Program-made: the position numbers and the translations under genes
Part shown: piece by piece, positions 9,998-19,803 of the stretch
How positions within the stretch are numbered: the stretch's first letter is position 1
Layout of the letters: every line of letters starts with the position of its first letter
Assembly (NCBI RefSeq): GCF_036492425.1
Contig: NZ_AP025299.1
Coordinates: 81,246-145,245, forward strand
Direction of reading: 5' to 3'
Length of the DNA: 64,000 nt
From: Persicobacter psychrovividus
GTDB lineage: Bacteria > Bacteroidota > Bacteroidia > Cytophagales > Cyclobacteriaceae
Notes under the pieces: generated by a model
What the model saw: the letters and a program-made list of their open reading frames with translations, nothing else
The model's database searches: none
Told to the model about the DNA's origin: nothing

Positions 9998-10447
9998 TTA
10001 GGCTTTTTTGACATTCACAGCGTTCAAGCCTTTCATGCCTTGCTCTACTTCAAAAATCACACGATCATTCTCTGCAACTTTGTCGATCAGGCTACTCACG
10101 TGAACGAAGAACTTCTCACCAGTGTCTTGCTCTTTGATAAAACCGAAACCTTTAGAGTCGTTAAAGAATTCAACACGACCTTTACGCTCGGTTTCCACTT
10201 CTTCTTCCTCTTTTTTCGGTACACTGATTTCAATACTTTCGATGTCCACCTCAGTCTTTTTAGTTTCATCTGGTGGCGTATCGGTAATATTACCGAATTC
10301 ATCAACATAGGCGATCATGTCGTCAAAGCTTGCCGCTCCGTCTCCTGAGGCCTTACGCTCTTCTTTTTTCTTCAGCTTATCCTGACGTTTCTTTAGACGC
10401 TTCTTTTCTTTTTCTTTTTTGTTGAATGATTCTTGTGATCTTCCCAT
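9998..10447 (-). CDS. cold-shock-domain protein with long charged N-terminal extension
   Basis: 149 residues. The last 62 or so form a canonical cold-shock domain, with RNP1-type KGFGFIKE and RNP2-type KFFVHVSSL, followed by VIFEVEQGMKGLNAVNVK. These aromatic residues bind single-stranded RNA or DNA. The first 35 residues are extremely rich in Lys, Glu and Arg (KKEKEKKRLKKRQDKLKKKE), then comes an acidic linker with DMIAYVDEFGNITDTPPDE. This arrangement is familiar in Bacteroidota, where such proteins are longer than the 65-70-residue CspA type. Probably an RNA chaperone. A candidate promoter far upstream would leave an untranslated leader of about 180 nt. Confidence 0.92.
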   Translation of the reverse strand: MGRSQESFNKKEKEKKRLKKRQDKLKKKEERKASGDGAASFDDMIAYVDEFGNITDTPPDETKKTEVDIESIEISVPKKEEEEVETERKGRVEFFNDSKGFGFIKEQDTGEKFFVHVSSLIDKVAENDRVIFEVEQGMKGLNAVNVKKA

Positions 10448-10819
10448 TCTAAATTTTTAATTAAATAATTTTTATGACGCCATAATTATATGCATCGAAA
10501 CAAGGGTTAAAACGGTTATGCTTCCAAAATTGTGTAATTATTTCGGCATTATACGTCGGTCACCTTGTGTTTTCACGCCTTTTCGTTAAGATTTAGCTTG
10601 AACCTCATAAAGATAAGGCTTAATTGATTAGCGAGCAAATTTACAGGGCACGTGAAAGGTAATCTATTCAAAAAAATCCAATATTCAATATTAATTGAAA
10701 CTGCATTTAATAATCCTTATACAAAGCGGACGCTTGGGGCGTGTTCAAAAACATGTTTACCTGTCCCCCAATCAGCCGCCGCGCATGATGGATGATGGTT
10801 ACCAAACAGGTGATACAAG
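10448..10819. promoter_or_regulatory. leader and promoter region of the cold-shock gene
   Basis: No coding frame is evident. On the minus strand 10643-10636 reads TAAATTTG, matching TAnnTTTG. If used, the transcript would begin near 10629 and carry an untranslated leader of about 180 nt before the ATG at 10447. The remainder toward 10819 is AT-rich spacer with no recognised feature. Confidence 0.4.
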
Positions 10820-10850
10820 AAAAAGCCGACTCCAATGGTGTCGGCTTTTT
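10820..10850 (-). terminator. terminator downstream of giant adhesin gene
   Basis: 11-bp perfect stem, AAAAAGCCGAC at 10820-10830 with GTCGGCTTTTT at 10840-10850, loop of 9 nt. The stem ends themselves supply the U-tract, so it can act in either direction. It lies about 85 nt past the adhesin stop; a second GC-rich hairpin (GTTCAGGG at 10903-10910 with CCCTGAAC at 10915-10922) lies closer to the stop. Confidence 0.75.
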
Positions 10851-10935
10851 ACATTTTGGGTGATTCTCTCTCGTCTTAAATTTTAATATTTGATAGGGTT
10901 CAGTTCAGGGAATGCCCTGAACCTGCCCCTTTTCA

Positions 10936-13900
10936 TTATTTAATCATCAGTTTCAACAGTGCGCTGTCTTGGCCATTATGGTTATATTTCACCATGTAAA
11001 GACCCGATCCCAAGTTCATATTGCTTACTTTTACTCGAACCTCATCCTGAAGTTTCTCGATAGAAGTTGCATTGATGTTATGGGTAACCCCAGCCATATC
11101 TACCAGCTGAACAGCGAACTGATCGTCGGTATCTACTGCCACATTCAAGTTGAAGTAATCTGTTGTTGGGTTAGGATAAACCTTCACCGCTTCAGCAAAT
11201 GGTACAAACTCACGGCTGTTATCCGCAGGCATTTCATCCACTTCCGTTACACAGATCGCTGATACTTTAGCGTTGTCGGCACAGTGCTCGTCAATGAAGA
11301 ATCGGATATCAATCTTGTTTCCTTCAGTGCTTACGTAGTACTCTTTCGTGATCGCCATGTTCATTCCGCCAGCTTCTTTGAAGATGTCGAACTGTGTCAG
11401 TTTGCGCTCACCGTTGATTTCCACGTTGAAGCTACGTTTGCCTTCCGCCTGCCAGTAATTCTCAGCAAAGAACAATTTCACTTTGTAAGTTTTTCCTGCT
11501 CTTGCTGGAATGCGGTACTTGAAGTCTGCGCCGTAACGCTCTGAACGGTACAACTCATCATCGAAGCTGTTGTCAATCTGAGCGCCTCTTGCATAGTAAG
11601 TGCGTCCGCCATAGAAATACTGATCTTCAGAGAACTCAAATCCTTCATCCGACAAGTATGGTGCAGTACCGTGTGCATTCACATAGTATGAAGTGATCAC
11701 TGGTGCTGGTCCGTCGATTGGCATCACACAAATCGCTGATACTTTCGCCATGTCCACGCCGTTGTCGCCTTTGTAGAATCTGATTTTCAACTCATCGCCC
11801 TGTGCCATTACATCGAATGTCTCAGTAGTTGCGATGTTCTTACCACCAGCTTTCGCAATGATGTCATAACGGTTCAGCTTGTTTTCGCCGTCGATATCAA
11901 CGTTGAATACTCGCTTGCCTGCTTCTCTGTGGTAAACCTCAGCGAAGAACAACTTCACGCGGTAGTGCTTGCCTGCTGTTGCTGGGATGCGGTAGCTGAA
12001 GTCACGTCCGTAACGCTCACCTACATACAATGCATCGTCCTCAGTGGCTGCAATCTCTGTTGCATCAGCTACTTTGTAAACTGATCCGCCAGAGAAGTAA
12101 CCGTCACGCTTGAAGGTATAACCTTCGGCGGTAGTGTATTCCGAGCGACCGTTAGCGTTCACATAAGTTCCCACTTCCTCGTCACCGATTGGCATCACGC
12201 AGATACCGTCCACTTTTGCGTTGTCGATACCGTTTGGTCCGCAGTAGAATGCCAGGTTCAGATAATCATCATCAGCATATACTTTGAATTCGCGCGTGAT
12301 ACCGATGCACTTGCCACCAGCTTCGCGGAAGATATCGAAGTCTTCCAGTACTTCTTCGCCTTCGAGTGCCACGCTGAACTTACGTTTGTTCGCTGCATTG
12401 TGGTAATTCTCAGAGAAGAACAAGGTTACTTTATAATGTTGTCCTCTTTCCGCTGGAATTGCGTAGCGGAAGTTTCTTCCGTAGCGTTCTGTGCGGTGGA
12501 TTTCATCATTGTCTGTTCCGTAAATTTCCTTCGCACGGTGCGTATAGCCTGTTCCGCCGCGGAAATATTTATCGTAATCGAATACCATTCCTGAGCGGGT
12601 AGTTACCTGCTCGCTGCCATTGGCATTGATGTAAATCGGTCCGTTTTCTCTTGGAGTAGGACGAACGACTACATTGAATCGGCATTCTTCGCGGTTGCCA
12701 CAGGCATCCGTAGCCGTAACGGTAACTTCTGTTGTTCCGATAGGGAAGAAATCTCCTGAACGGTGTGAGTAAGTTACTCTCAAGCCTTCGTTGGTTGTGT
12801 TTACCTTCGCTTTGAAGTCCACGAAAGAACCATCGTCGCCAAACTCAGCATATACATTCACATCCTCTGGGCAAGTCAAGCTTAATGGACGTGCACCTTT
12901 AACGGTTACCTTCTGAATTTTCATGAACTTGTTATCACAAGAGTCAATCGCAATCCAGTTACGGTCGAATTCCGCCGTGTTACAGTCGATATAGTTCCAC
13001 TCGCCGTCTTCGAAACACAAGTGCTTCACGCCTGAGCAATCGTCTGCTGCTTCAATCTGTCCGTCGATTGGATCCGTTGAGTCGCCGAAGTTGATTTCTC
13101 TGTGATCAGCAAAAGCTGAGAAATATGGTTTCGAATCGTCTTTGATCTCGATGGTCTGAACATAAGTTGAGGTGTTCCCCACTGCGTCAGTTGCTGTCCA
13201 AGTACGGGTGATGATTTCGAAAGCTGGGCATTCGCCTGTTCTTGCTTTCATATCTTCGTAGCTTACGGTTACGCCTGCACAATTGTCTGTTGCTTCTGCC
13301 ATGCCTGTGTTGTCTGGCAATTCGCTGTCGCCACAAGAGATCATGGTGTTGGCTGGCTTCACGGTAAACTCAGGATCGGTAACGTCTGGCTGTACGCCGA
13401 TGGTTGCGTCTTTCTGTGTTTCACAACCGTTGGCATCCTTCACATAAACGGTGTAGTCACCTTTTGCCAATCCGTCGAAGATGTTTTCCGACTGATAAGT
13501 CTGACCATCCAAAGAATATTCGTAAGGCATTGTTCCGCCCATCACCGTGATGGTCAAAGCGCCGTCCAAGTTCTCAGGACAAGTAACATCCAATACCTCG
13601 ATTTTCGTGATTTCCAATGGATCTGGCTGGCCAATAATAAAGTCTTGCTGAGCGATACATCCGTTTTCGTCCTCTACGGTTAAGGTATATGAACCTGCTC
13701 TCAAAGTGGTGAAAGCATTTGAGCTTTGCGCCGCGAAGATCACGTCGTTACCTTCGAAATCCATTCCTGCAACTGCATAAGTGTAGTCACCTGTTCCGCC
13801 GGTTGCTGTAATGATCGCCTTACCGTTGCTGTCGCCGTAGCACAATGCATCAGTAGTTTCGATATTGGTGATTTCCAATAATGGTGGTTGCTTCAGTTTG

Positions 13901-16900
13901 TAAACTGCCGAAGCCATACATCCATTTTCATCCAATACTTGCAACCAGTAAGTACCAGCACCCAAGCCTGACCATACACGCTCGCCGTAAGTCTCGCCTG
14001 TTCCAACGTTGGTCCAGAGGAAGATACAGTCGTCGTGGATCTCAGAATAAGTTCCGCCGTTGATTACCGCCGTCAATTCGCCAGTCATGTCACCGAAGCA
14101 AAGAATAGATGCTGTTTCTTCGATTTCCAATTCCAGTTTCGATGGGTTTTTCAGGGTTACATCTCCTGAAGCAGAACATCCTTTGGCGTCCGTTACGGTC
14201 AAAGTGTATTTGATCGATCCTGCCAAGTTCTCCGCCGTGAAGTCGAATGAACCGTTGTTGTCCATTACGGTTACATCGTCCATGTGACCGTTCCACTCAT
14301 AAGTATATGGAGAAGTTCCGCCCATTGCTGTGAACTGTGCCGAACCGTTCGCGTCACCGTTACAGTCTGGGTTCATCGAAGAAACCAAAGTAACTTCTGG
14401 GTTTGGATGGATATTCACCGTCGCCATTTTCACTACTTCAGCACACAATCCTTGTGCAGTGAATGTGAAGTCGATCGATGCGCCATTCTCCAACTCAGCA
14501 GCTGTAGGATAATATTTAGTGATCAGGCTCTCGTCATTTTTGAAAGTACCCGCACCCGTTGTTGTCCATTTGATTGGCATGTCTGCGGTAACGTCCTCGT
14601 CTCCGATGATGTCCGCTTCCAAAGCTACCGCCTGTGCGTCTGATGAACAGATGTTCGCCATGGCATGCAACTCAATGATTGGCTCGATACATTTAACACC
14701 CAAATCGATGTTTGGATTGTATTCGCCTGGTCCCAAAACGATATCCGCTGTCATTCCGCCTGTTGAAGCATCCGCATCAGAATCTTTTGTATCGTTAGCA
14801 TTTGCGCTTGCATTTGCTTCCGTTGCACCGAAACCTGCTGGCAATGATGACAAGTCGAACAATACCGAGTAAGTTGTGCCTGGCTCCAGGTTAGCGAAGT
14901 TGTATGCGCCATTTCCGTCGGTTACTGTCTCTGCAATTACATCGTAAGAACCGTCGTCTTTTTTCACTTTAAGCTTCACGATAACATGAGGAACGCCTGT
15001 TTCATTTGGATCCTGAATACCATTTCCGTTGGTGTCGTTCCAAACGAAATCACCCAATGATGCTGCAGGAACATTGATTCCCAAATCCCATGACAAGTCA
15101 TTTTCATTGATTTCCAAAGCCGTTACCATCGTGAATCCGTTGGCGTCCGCATCTGAATCCAGTGCATCATTTCCGCCCTGATTCTGTGGAGAAGCTACGT
15201 GGTCTGCTGGCAAAGTGCTCAGGTCAAATTTCACCTGATAGTTATCTGGCAACAACTGTGTGAACTGATAGAAACCGTTCATGTCAGTGTTCATAGAGTC
15301 AAGCTTAACGCCATTTTCATCGAGTAAAAGTACTTTCACTCCTGGAACGCCCGCTTCGCCTGCATCCTGAATACCGTCGCGGTCTGTATCAAACCATACG
15401 AAATTACCGATGCTTGCAAACTTAGGCTCAATGATGATTTTGAAAGTCTCCTTAGACTCGCAACCTGCTGCTGAAACCGCTGTTACTTCGATATTCGCCT
15501 CAATAGTGGTGCTTCCAGGATTTTTCGCTACAAAGCTGATGTTTCCATTTCCGCTTGCTGCCAAACCGATCGCTGTGTTGTCGTTGGTCCAAGAGAAAGA
15601 AGCGATATCTGTTCCAGTAATATTTACTGTTACCTGATCTTCTACACATTTCTTAACATCCTCGATGTTTACAATCGCTGGCTTGTCGTTTACGGTCAAT
15701 TTGAATGAACCTGCTTCCGATACACAACCGTCAATCTCAGCCGTTACATAGAAAGTATATTCACCTGCACTGTAATTGCTTGCTTCGAAAGTTGAACCTG
15801 TTTCGATTGGCGTCGTCAAGGTCGCATCATCATACCATTTAGCACCCTGTGCCATGGTGGTGAATGTTGCTGTTTCGCCTTCACAAATAGATTGGTTCGC
15901 TACCTGAGGACCCGCTGGAGATGGCTTCACGGTGAATTTCACCTCTGCACGCTCACTCTCACACCCATTGCTGTTGATTGCAATGAAACGAGAACCTGAA
16001 CCTACACCCAGTACACCCAAATTCACTTGGTTGCCTGTTGCGATTTGTCCTGTTGAAGTTGCTGAAGCATACCAAACGATGTTGTTGCCCTGCGCATTCA
16101 AGATTACTGGCTCACCTTCACAAATCTCTACTGGCGCTGGCGCTACAGGAGCTGAAGGTTGTGCGATATTTACCGTCAATTGTGCTGAGGAAGCGCCACA
16201 TGGCTGTCCTTGCATAATTTCGTAGGTGAACACCAAAGTAGTGCCATCTGCTTCATTATCAAAGCTTCTTGCATAGGTGTCATCACCTACTTCCGAATTG
16301 TTCAATGTCCATTTACCGCCATTATCAGGGTTTCCGCCCAAAAGGTCGATTAAAGTAAATGAGGTTTCATCACCCACACAAAGGTCAAGCGTTGCGTTGT
16401 TTCCTGCATTTTTTCCTTGGTCAACATTTACAGTAACATTTGCCGTTGCATCAGCACATCCGTTTCCGCCAGCAACAGTGTACTGGTAAGTAAAGCTTCC
16501 TGCTTCAGAAATAGTAATTTCACCATTTCCGTTAGGAGCAGGACCTCCGTTGGTTGCTGTCCAAACACCTGCATCAGCACCTGAATTGGTGTTATCCAAA
16601 TCGAAAGTGATATTGCTTCCTTTATAACAAAGGGCCTCGTCTGTCGGGTTGCCTGCATTCGGTGCACCTGTTACTTTTACGGTTACTTTTGAATTGTCAG
16701 AACCACAAGGTGACTGACCGTTTACAGTATAAGTAAACACATATTCGCCTTCAGCAACACCTGTTAGATCTACAGTATTACCGCTTGGTGTTGGGTTACC
16801 TGTCCAAGTTCCACCTGTGGTAATATCTGAACCATTTAACTGTGCAAACAAGTCGAAATTACTTGGCAATGCTTCGATACAAACCGTTGCGTTACCATCC

Positions 16901-18180
16901 TGACCTGCATTTGGAGCTTCTTTCACTCCTACTGTAACATTCACTACTACATCATTACCACAAGGATTGTTGATCGTATAAGTGAAGTTGTAATTTCCAG
17001 CCGCTTGGCTCGAGAAATCAACGCTACCACTACCATTTGGCGTTGGCGTACCTGTCCAAGTTCCGCCTTCGGTATATCCGCTTTGCAAAGTGGTGAACAA
17101 ATCAAAGCTGCTGTCATTGTTACAAGCCATTTGCATTTGAGGGTTTGCTGAAGCGCCCACTGAACCAAATACGGTCACTTTGAAATTACATGAGCCTGAG
17201 TAACATCTTACCTGGCTTCCACCTGCACCTGGTGTTCTGTCTTCGTAGTTGAAAACAAAGAAAGTATAAACACCTGGAGAAGACATATCATAGCTACCTG
17301 CCAATGGTGTACCATTAGTATTGTTCGCTAAATATACTTCCTGATTTCCTCCGATAGTATAAAAATCAGACAGTGTAGGAGATGCGTTATCACTCAAACA
17401 TACTTGCTGAGGCGAAGGACAGGTTGGGTTACCTACTGCCGCTGGGTTACCTAATTCGATGGTCAATCCCAAAGGATCCACACAGTCGTTTCCATCCATA
17501 ATCTGAATAGAATAGTCACCTGCTGGCAAACCTGTGAAGTTACCTGAAGTGTTTGAAGCCACCGCGTTACCATTACGCATAATGGTATAGGTCAATTGAC
17601 CTGTTCCACCAGTAGCACCAACGTTAATTGTACCATCGCTACCGCCTGGGCAAGTAGGATCTGTGCCATTAGGTGTACCTGCAAGAGCAGCAAACGGCTC
17701 TGGCATACGATACAAGAAATTATCTTCTGACTCTTTCCCAGTAGCACTCTCAATCAATTTGAATCCATATTCTACTTCTTCCTGAATATCATAGATGGCA
17801 ATACTGAACGTATCGCCGAATTCATCTTCAATATTCTTCATATCCACACAGATCAGTTCAGCTGCATACTGAGATGGAGGAATTAAAACACCCTCTTTAT
17901 ATACTTCGATAATATCTGGGGTAATCCCTCTCCAGTCTACTGCAAGCCATCCGCCATCATAGCCATTCGCTGCTTGGCTATCTGACAAAGGAGGCAATGA
18001 ACAAGGGTCATTACTGGTGATTCTCTGGCTGTTGGCATCGAGCGGACAGTCAGGAATATACTTTACAAAAGAAAAGCGCTGTGCCTGCGTGACGTTTGCC
18101 ATCAGCACAAACAGGAGCATCAAGAAACCCGTGGTCAGGAGCTTCATGAAAAAGTTATTGTGGTTATAGTTTTGCTTCAT
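10936..18180 (-). CDS. giant T9SS-secreted surface adhesin with SprB-like, SdrD-like, HYR and three malectin domains
   Basis: 2414 residues. A signal peptide ends near VTQAQ (about residue 34). A SprB-like repeat near 167 is followed by several Gly/Thr/Asn-rich Ig-like units (GGTWTG-x-PTP recurs) up to about 900. Two SdrD/Cna-B-like domains start near 923 and 1040 (NFVWFDTDRDGIQDAGE and DFVWNDTNGNGIQDPNE, likely calcium binding). SprB repeats lie near 1270, 1358, 1443 and 1530 (CNGDANGSAQF, CFGDMTGEL, CYGDSNGKAI). HYR-like units cover about 1600-1840. Three tandem malectin-like domains occupy about 1845-1997, 2003-2155 and 2163-2315, each opening YxNAxG and ending AKVxxICVxxxD/G. A type IX sorting domain (VYPNPTTDYF) closes the protein. 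Inferred role: cell-surface adhesion or glycan binding, perhaps linked to gliding. It shares an operon with the small exported protein 3 nt upstream. Confidence 0.92.
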   Translation of the reverse strand: MKQNYNHNNFFMKLLTTGFLMLLFVLMANVTQAQRFSFVKYIPDCPLDANSQRITSNDPCSLPPLSDSQAANGYDGGWLAVDWRGITPDIIEVYKEGVLIPPSQYAAELICVDMKNIEDEFGDTFSIAIYDIQEEVEYGFKLIESATGKESEDNFLYRMPEPFAALAGTPNGTDPTCPGGSDGTINVGATGGTGQLTYTIMRNGNAVASNTSGNFTGLPAGDYSIQIMDGNDCVDPLGLTIELGNPAAVGNPTCPSPQQVCLSDNASPTLSDFYTIGGNQEVYLANNTNGTPLAGSYDMSSPGVYTFFVFNYEDRTPGAGGSQVRCYSGSCNFKVTVFGSVGASANPQMQMACNNDSSFDLFTTLQSGYTEGGTWTGTPTPNGSGSVDFSSQAAGNYNFTYTINNPCGNDVVVNVTVGVKEAPNAGQDGNATVCIEALPSNFDLFAQLNGSDITTGGTWTGNPTPSGNTVDLTGVAEGEYVFTYTVNGQSPCGSDNSKVTVKVTGAPNAGNPTDEALCYKGSNITFDLDNTNSGADAGVWTATNGGPAPNGNGEITISEAGSFTYQYTVAGGNGCADATANVTVNVDQGKNAGNNATLDLCVGDETSFTLIDLLGGNPDNGGKWTLNNSEVGDDTYARSFDNEADGTTLVFTYEIMQGQPCGASSAQLTVNIAQPSAPVAPAPVEICEGEPVILNAQGNNIVWYASATSTGQIATGNQVNLGVLGVGSGSRFIAINSNGCESERAEVKFTVKPSPAGPQVANQSICEGETATFTTMAQGAKWYDDATLTTPIETGSTFEASNYSAGEYTFYVTAEIDGCVSEAGSFKLTVNDKPAIVNIEDVKKCVEDQVTVNITGTDIASFSWTNDNTAIGLAASGNGNISFVAKNPGSTTIEANIEVTAVSAAGCESKETFKIIIEPKFASIGNFVWFDTDRDGIQDAGEAGVPGVKVLLLDENGVKLDSMNTDMNGFYQFTQLLPDNYQVKFDLSTLPADHVASPQNQGGNDALDSDADANGFTMVTALEINENDLSWDLGINVPAASLGDFVWNDTNGNGIQDPNETGVPHVIVKLKVKKDDGSYDVIAETVTDGNGAYNFANLEPGTTYSVLFDLSSLPAGFGATEANASANANDTKDSDADASTGGMTADIVLGPGEYNPNIDLGVKCIEPIIELHAMANICSSDAQAVALEADIIGDEDVTADMPIKWTTTGAGTFKNDESLITKYYPTAAELENGASIDFTFTAQGLCAEVVKMATVNIHPNPEVTLVSSMNPDCNGDANGSAQFTAMGGTSPYTYEWNGHMDDVTVMDNNGSFDFTAENLAGSIKYTLTVTDAKGCSASGDVTLKNPSKLELEIEETASILCFGDMTGELTAVINGGTYSEIHDDCIFLWTNVGTGETYGERVWSGLGAGTYWLQVLDENGCMASAVYKLKQPPLLEITNIETTDALCYGDSNGKAIITATGGTGDYTYAVAGMDFEGNDVIFAAQSSNAFTTLRAGSYTLTVEDENGCIAQQDFIIGQPDPLEITKIEVLDVTCPENLDGALTITVMGGTMPYEYSLDGQTYQSENIFDGLAKGDYTVYVKDANGCETQKDATIGVQPDVTDPEFTVKPANTMISCGDSELPDNTGMAEATDNCAGVTVSYEDMKARTGECPAFEIITRTWTATDAVGNTSTYVQTIEIKDDSKPYFSAFADHREINFGDSTDPIDGQIEAADDCSGVKHLCFEDGEWNYIDCNTAEFDRNWIAIDSCDNKFMKIQKVTVKGARPLSLTCPEDVNVYAEFGDDGSFVDFKAKVNTTNEGLRVTYSHRSGDFFPIGTTEVTVTATDACGNREECRFNVVVRPTPRENGPIYINANGSEQVTTRSGMVFDYDKYFRGGTGYTHRAKEIYGTDNDEIHRTERYGRNFRYAIPAERGQHYKVTLFFSENYHNAANKRKFSVALEGEEVLEDFDIFREAGGKCIGITREFKVYADDDYLNLAFYCGPNGIDNAKVDGICVMPIGDEEVGTYVNANGRSEYTTAEGYTFKRDGYFSGGSVYKVADATEIAATEDDALYVGERYGRDFSYRIPATAGKHYRVKLFFAEVYHREAGKRVFNVDIDGENKLNRYDIIAKAGGKNIATTETFDVMAQGDELKIRFYKGDNGVDMAKVSAICVMPIDGPAPVITSYYVNAHGTAPYLSDEGFEFSEDQYFYGGRTYYARGAQIDNSFDDELYRSERYGADFKYRIPARAGKTYKVKLFFAENYWQAEGKRSFNVEINGERKLTQFDIFKEAGGMNMAITKEYYVSTEGNKIDIRFFIDEHCADNAKVSAICVTEVDEMPADNSREFVPFAEAVKVYPNPTTDYFNLNVAVDTDDQFAVQLVDMAGVTHNINATSIEKLQDEVRVKVSNMNLGSGLYMVKYNHNGQDSALLKLMIK

Positions 18181-18183
18181 CGA

Positions 18184-18546
18184 TTAACGGGTTCTAAAGT
18201 TTTTCTCAAATCTTTCTGCTTCAGGAATCTCCAATGGGTTGTTGGTAATTGCGCCGTCAAAAGCGATCAGTGCATATTTGATTCCTTTTTTCATACTTCC
18301 AAAGGAAATACCTGCACTTCCATTGGCGGTTTGTATGAGTTGGTATTGTCCGTTGACTACCTTATAAAAAGCGACTTGCGCATTGGCTCCGAAGCCTGAA
18401 ACTTCTGTTATCAATACCTTCTCGGTGCCGTCAGCCTCCGCACTGACCTGGACATTAAGTACCTTTCCGTCTGCAAAAGCAGAGGCAGTACCAAAAGTCA
18501 TCATCATTGCCAAAAGGCAAAAAGTTATGTGTTTTAAAAACTTCAT
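18184..18546 (-). CDS. small exported protein of unknown function
   Basis: 120 residues with a clear cleavable signal peptide (LLAMMMTFGTASAFA) and a mature part of about 95 residues that looks all-beta (VLNVQVSAEADGTEKVLITEV, VAFYKVVNGQYQLIQTA, KYALIAFDGA). It ends in a charged tail (EAERFEKNFRTR). I do not recognise the family. The stop is 3 nt before the start of the 2414-aa adhesin, so the two are almost certainly co-transcribed and may act together, for example as an accessory or chaperone-like partner. That partnership is inference from position only. Confidence 0.8.
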   Translation of the reverse strand: MKFLKHITFCLLAMMMTFGTASAFADGKVLNVQVSAEADGTEKVLITEVSGFGANAQVAFYKVVNGQYQLIQTANGSAGISFGSMKKGIKYALIAFDGAITNNPLEIPEAERFEKNFRTR

Positions 18547-19450
18547 TATTGAATTGATTTTATAAATGATTTTTAATGCGATGGATTAAAGTTTCATCTA
18601 TGAGGAATTGTAAACTTGGATCATGGTTAAAATTTCAGGTTATGGATAACCCCACCGTGGGGTCACTTAAGTTCACAAACCCTGAAAATTATTACATAGT
18701 TCCAAGATCATATTGTATTCATTCCCAACAATATAATTGACGGATGAAAGGTAAATGACTATGATGATTGCGCTTCAACCTCACCATTTTGAAGGCTAAA
18801 AAGTAGATTTAATTATATTAATATGATTTTTCATTGCACTTAACGGGTAGTAACCGAAAGCTGATACTAAATAATCATATTAACAGGTGAATTCGTCATT
18901 TAGGAGGCAGGACGAAAAGGTGCAAATTTGCTGATTTTATCACCTGCAAGGCTGCGACCCCACCGATAATGGGCAGTTAGTGCCTAATGGTGTGCTGATC
19001 GGCAAAGCAGAAGCAATTGATGATGAGGCAGGAAAACGAGGGTAAGAGCGATCACGAGAGGGACTCTCGCAATAGTAATAAGGTGTTTGCCCTCCTACTG
19101 GCGCAACGCCTGATTACCACTCAATTTTTTATTGGCCACAGGTTACGCAGAATTACACAGATTGCTTTATTTCGCAAATCGCCCATCGTAAATCTGAAAT
19201 TACTTTTCATCATTTGGTCAAAAGGGTTTCTCATATAAATAGCAAGCGTTATTTAGGGGTTGCAACACTACTGTTATGTACTCAAATTATAGCTGCCTAT
19301 GGAGGTGGAGAATTCATTCATAGCAATGGATTAAACGCTTAACATTTCAGGCATCCGCTATTATTCTTTCCAACTACAGAAAAGATGAAAAAAGAATACA
19401 GCTTCTAACCCATTGATGATCCATTACTTATTGAATATTTGGAGGTAAAA
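18547..19450. other. long intergenic region with dispersed repeats
   Basis: No convincing gene. It contains one copy of a short palindrome (CGAGAG-GGA-CTCTCG at 19055-19069) and, 66 nt further, a copy of an AATCTGTG-type repeat in reverse orientation (19136-19163). The promoter for the exported protein and adhesin should lie in the first 200 nt, but no good -7 element was found. Confidence 0.5.
19136..19163 (-). repeat. AATCTGTG-type dispersed repeat, copy 1
   Basis: On the minus strand this reads as three degenerate iterations of AATCTGTG/AATTCTGCG/AACCTGTGG. Related copies are at 24246-24275 and 60621-60650. All three lie within 60 nt of a CGAGA-type palindrome. Confidence 0.6.
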
Positions 19451-19478
19451 AAGGGGAACATTATAAAATATTCCCCTT
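19451..19478 (-). terminator. possible terminator of the receptor operon
   Basis: 8-bp perfect stem, AAGGGGAA at 19451-19458 with TTCCCCTT at 19471-19478. On the minus strand it is followed by TTTTACC. It lies about 325 nt beyond the stop of the 7TM receptor, so the 3' untranslated region would be long. Confidence 0.45.
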
Positions 19479-19803
19479 GATTATCTGATCAATAAATTGT
19501 TAAATACACTAAGCGCAATCATTTTTTTGATTCAATTTGTTGGCATCTACCTTTGAAAGGTCATTTCTTCTAAGGGGTTTTTGAAAGATCTCCAATTTAG
19601 GTCATCCAATGGTGATTGCACACCTCTGAAACTACATGCTTAAAGCATAGGAGTCTTTAGGTTTTGGATACTTCGGATACTTAGCGCGTGTTTAAACCTT
19701 TAAATTCATTACCAAAATTCGGCGTTTTGCAGCAGTGATAAATCATTCAACATCAATCCAATAATCCGAATTTGAATACGACGGTAAGTTTATAGACACC
19801 CAC

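Noticed and set aside
19017..19238. A 73-residue plus-strand open frame
   Set aside because: It runs through the palindrome and the AATCTGTG repeat and has no recognisable protein features or ribosome binding site.
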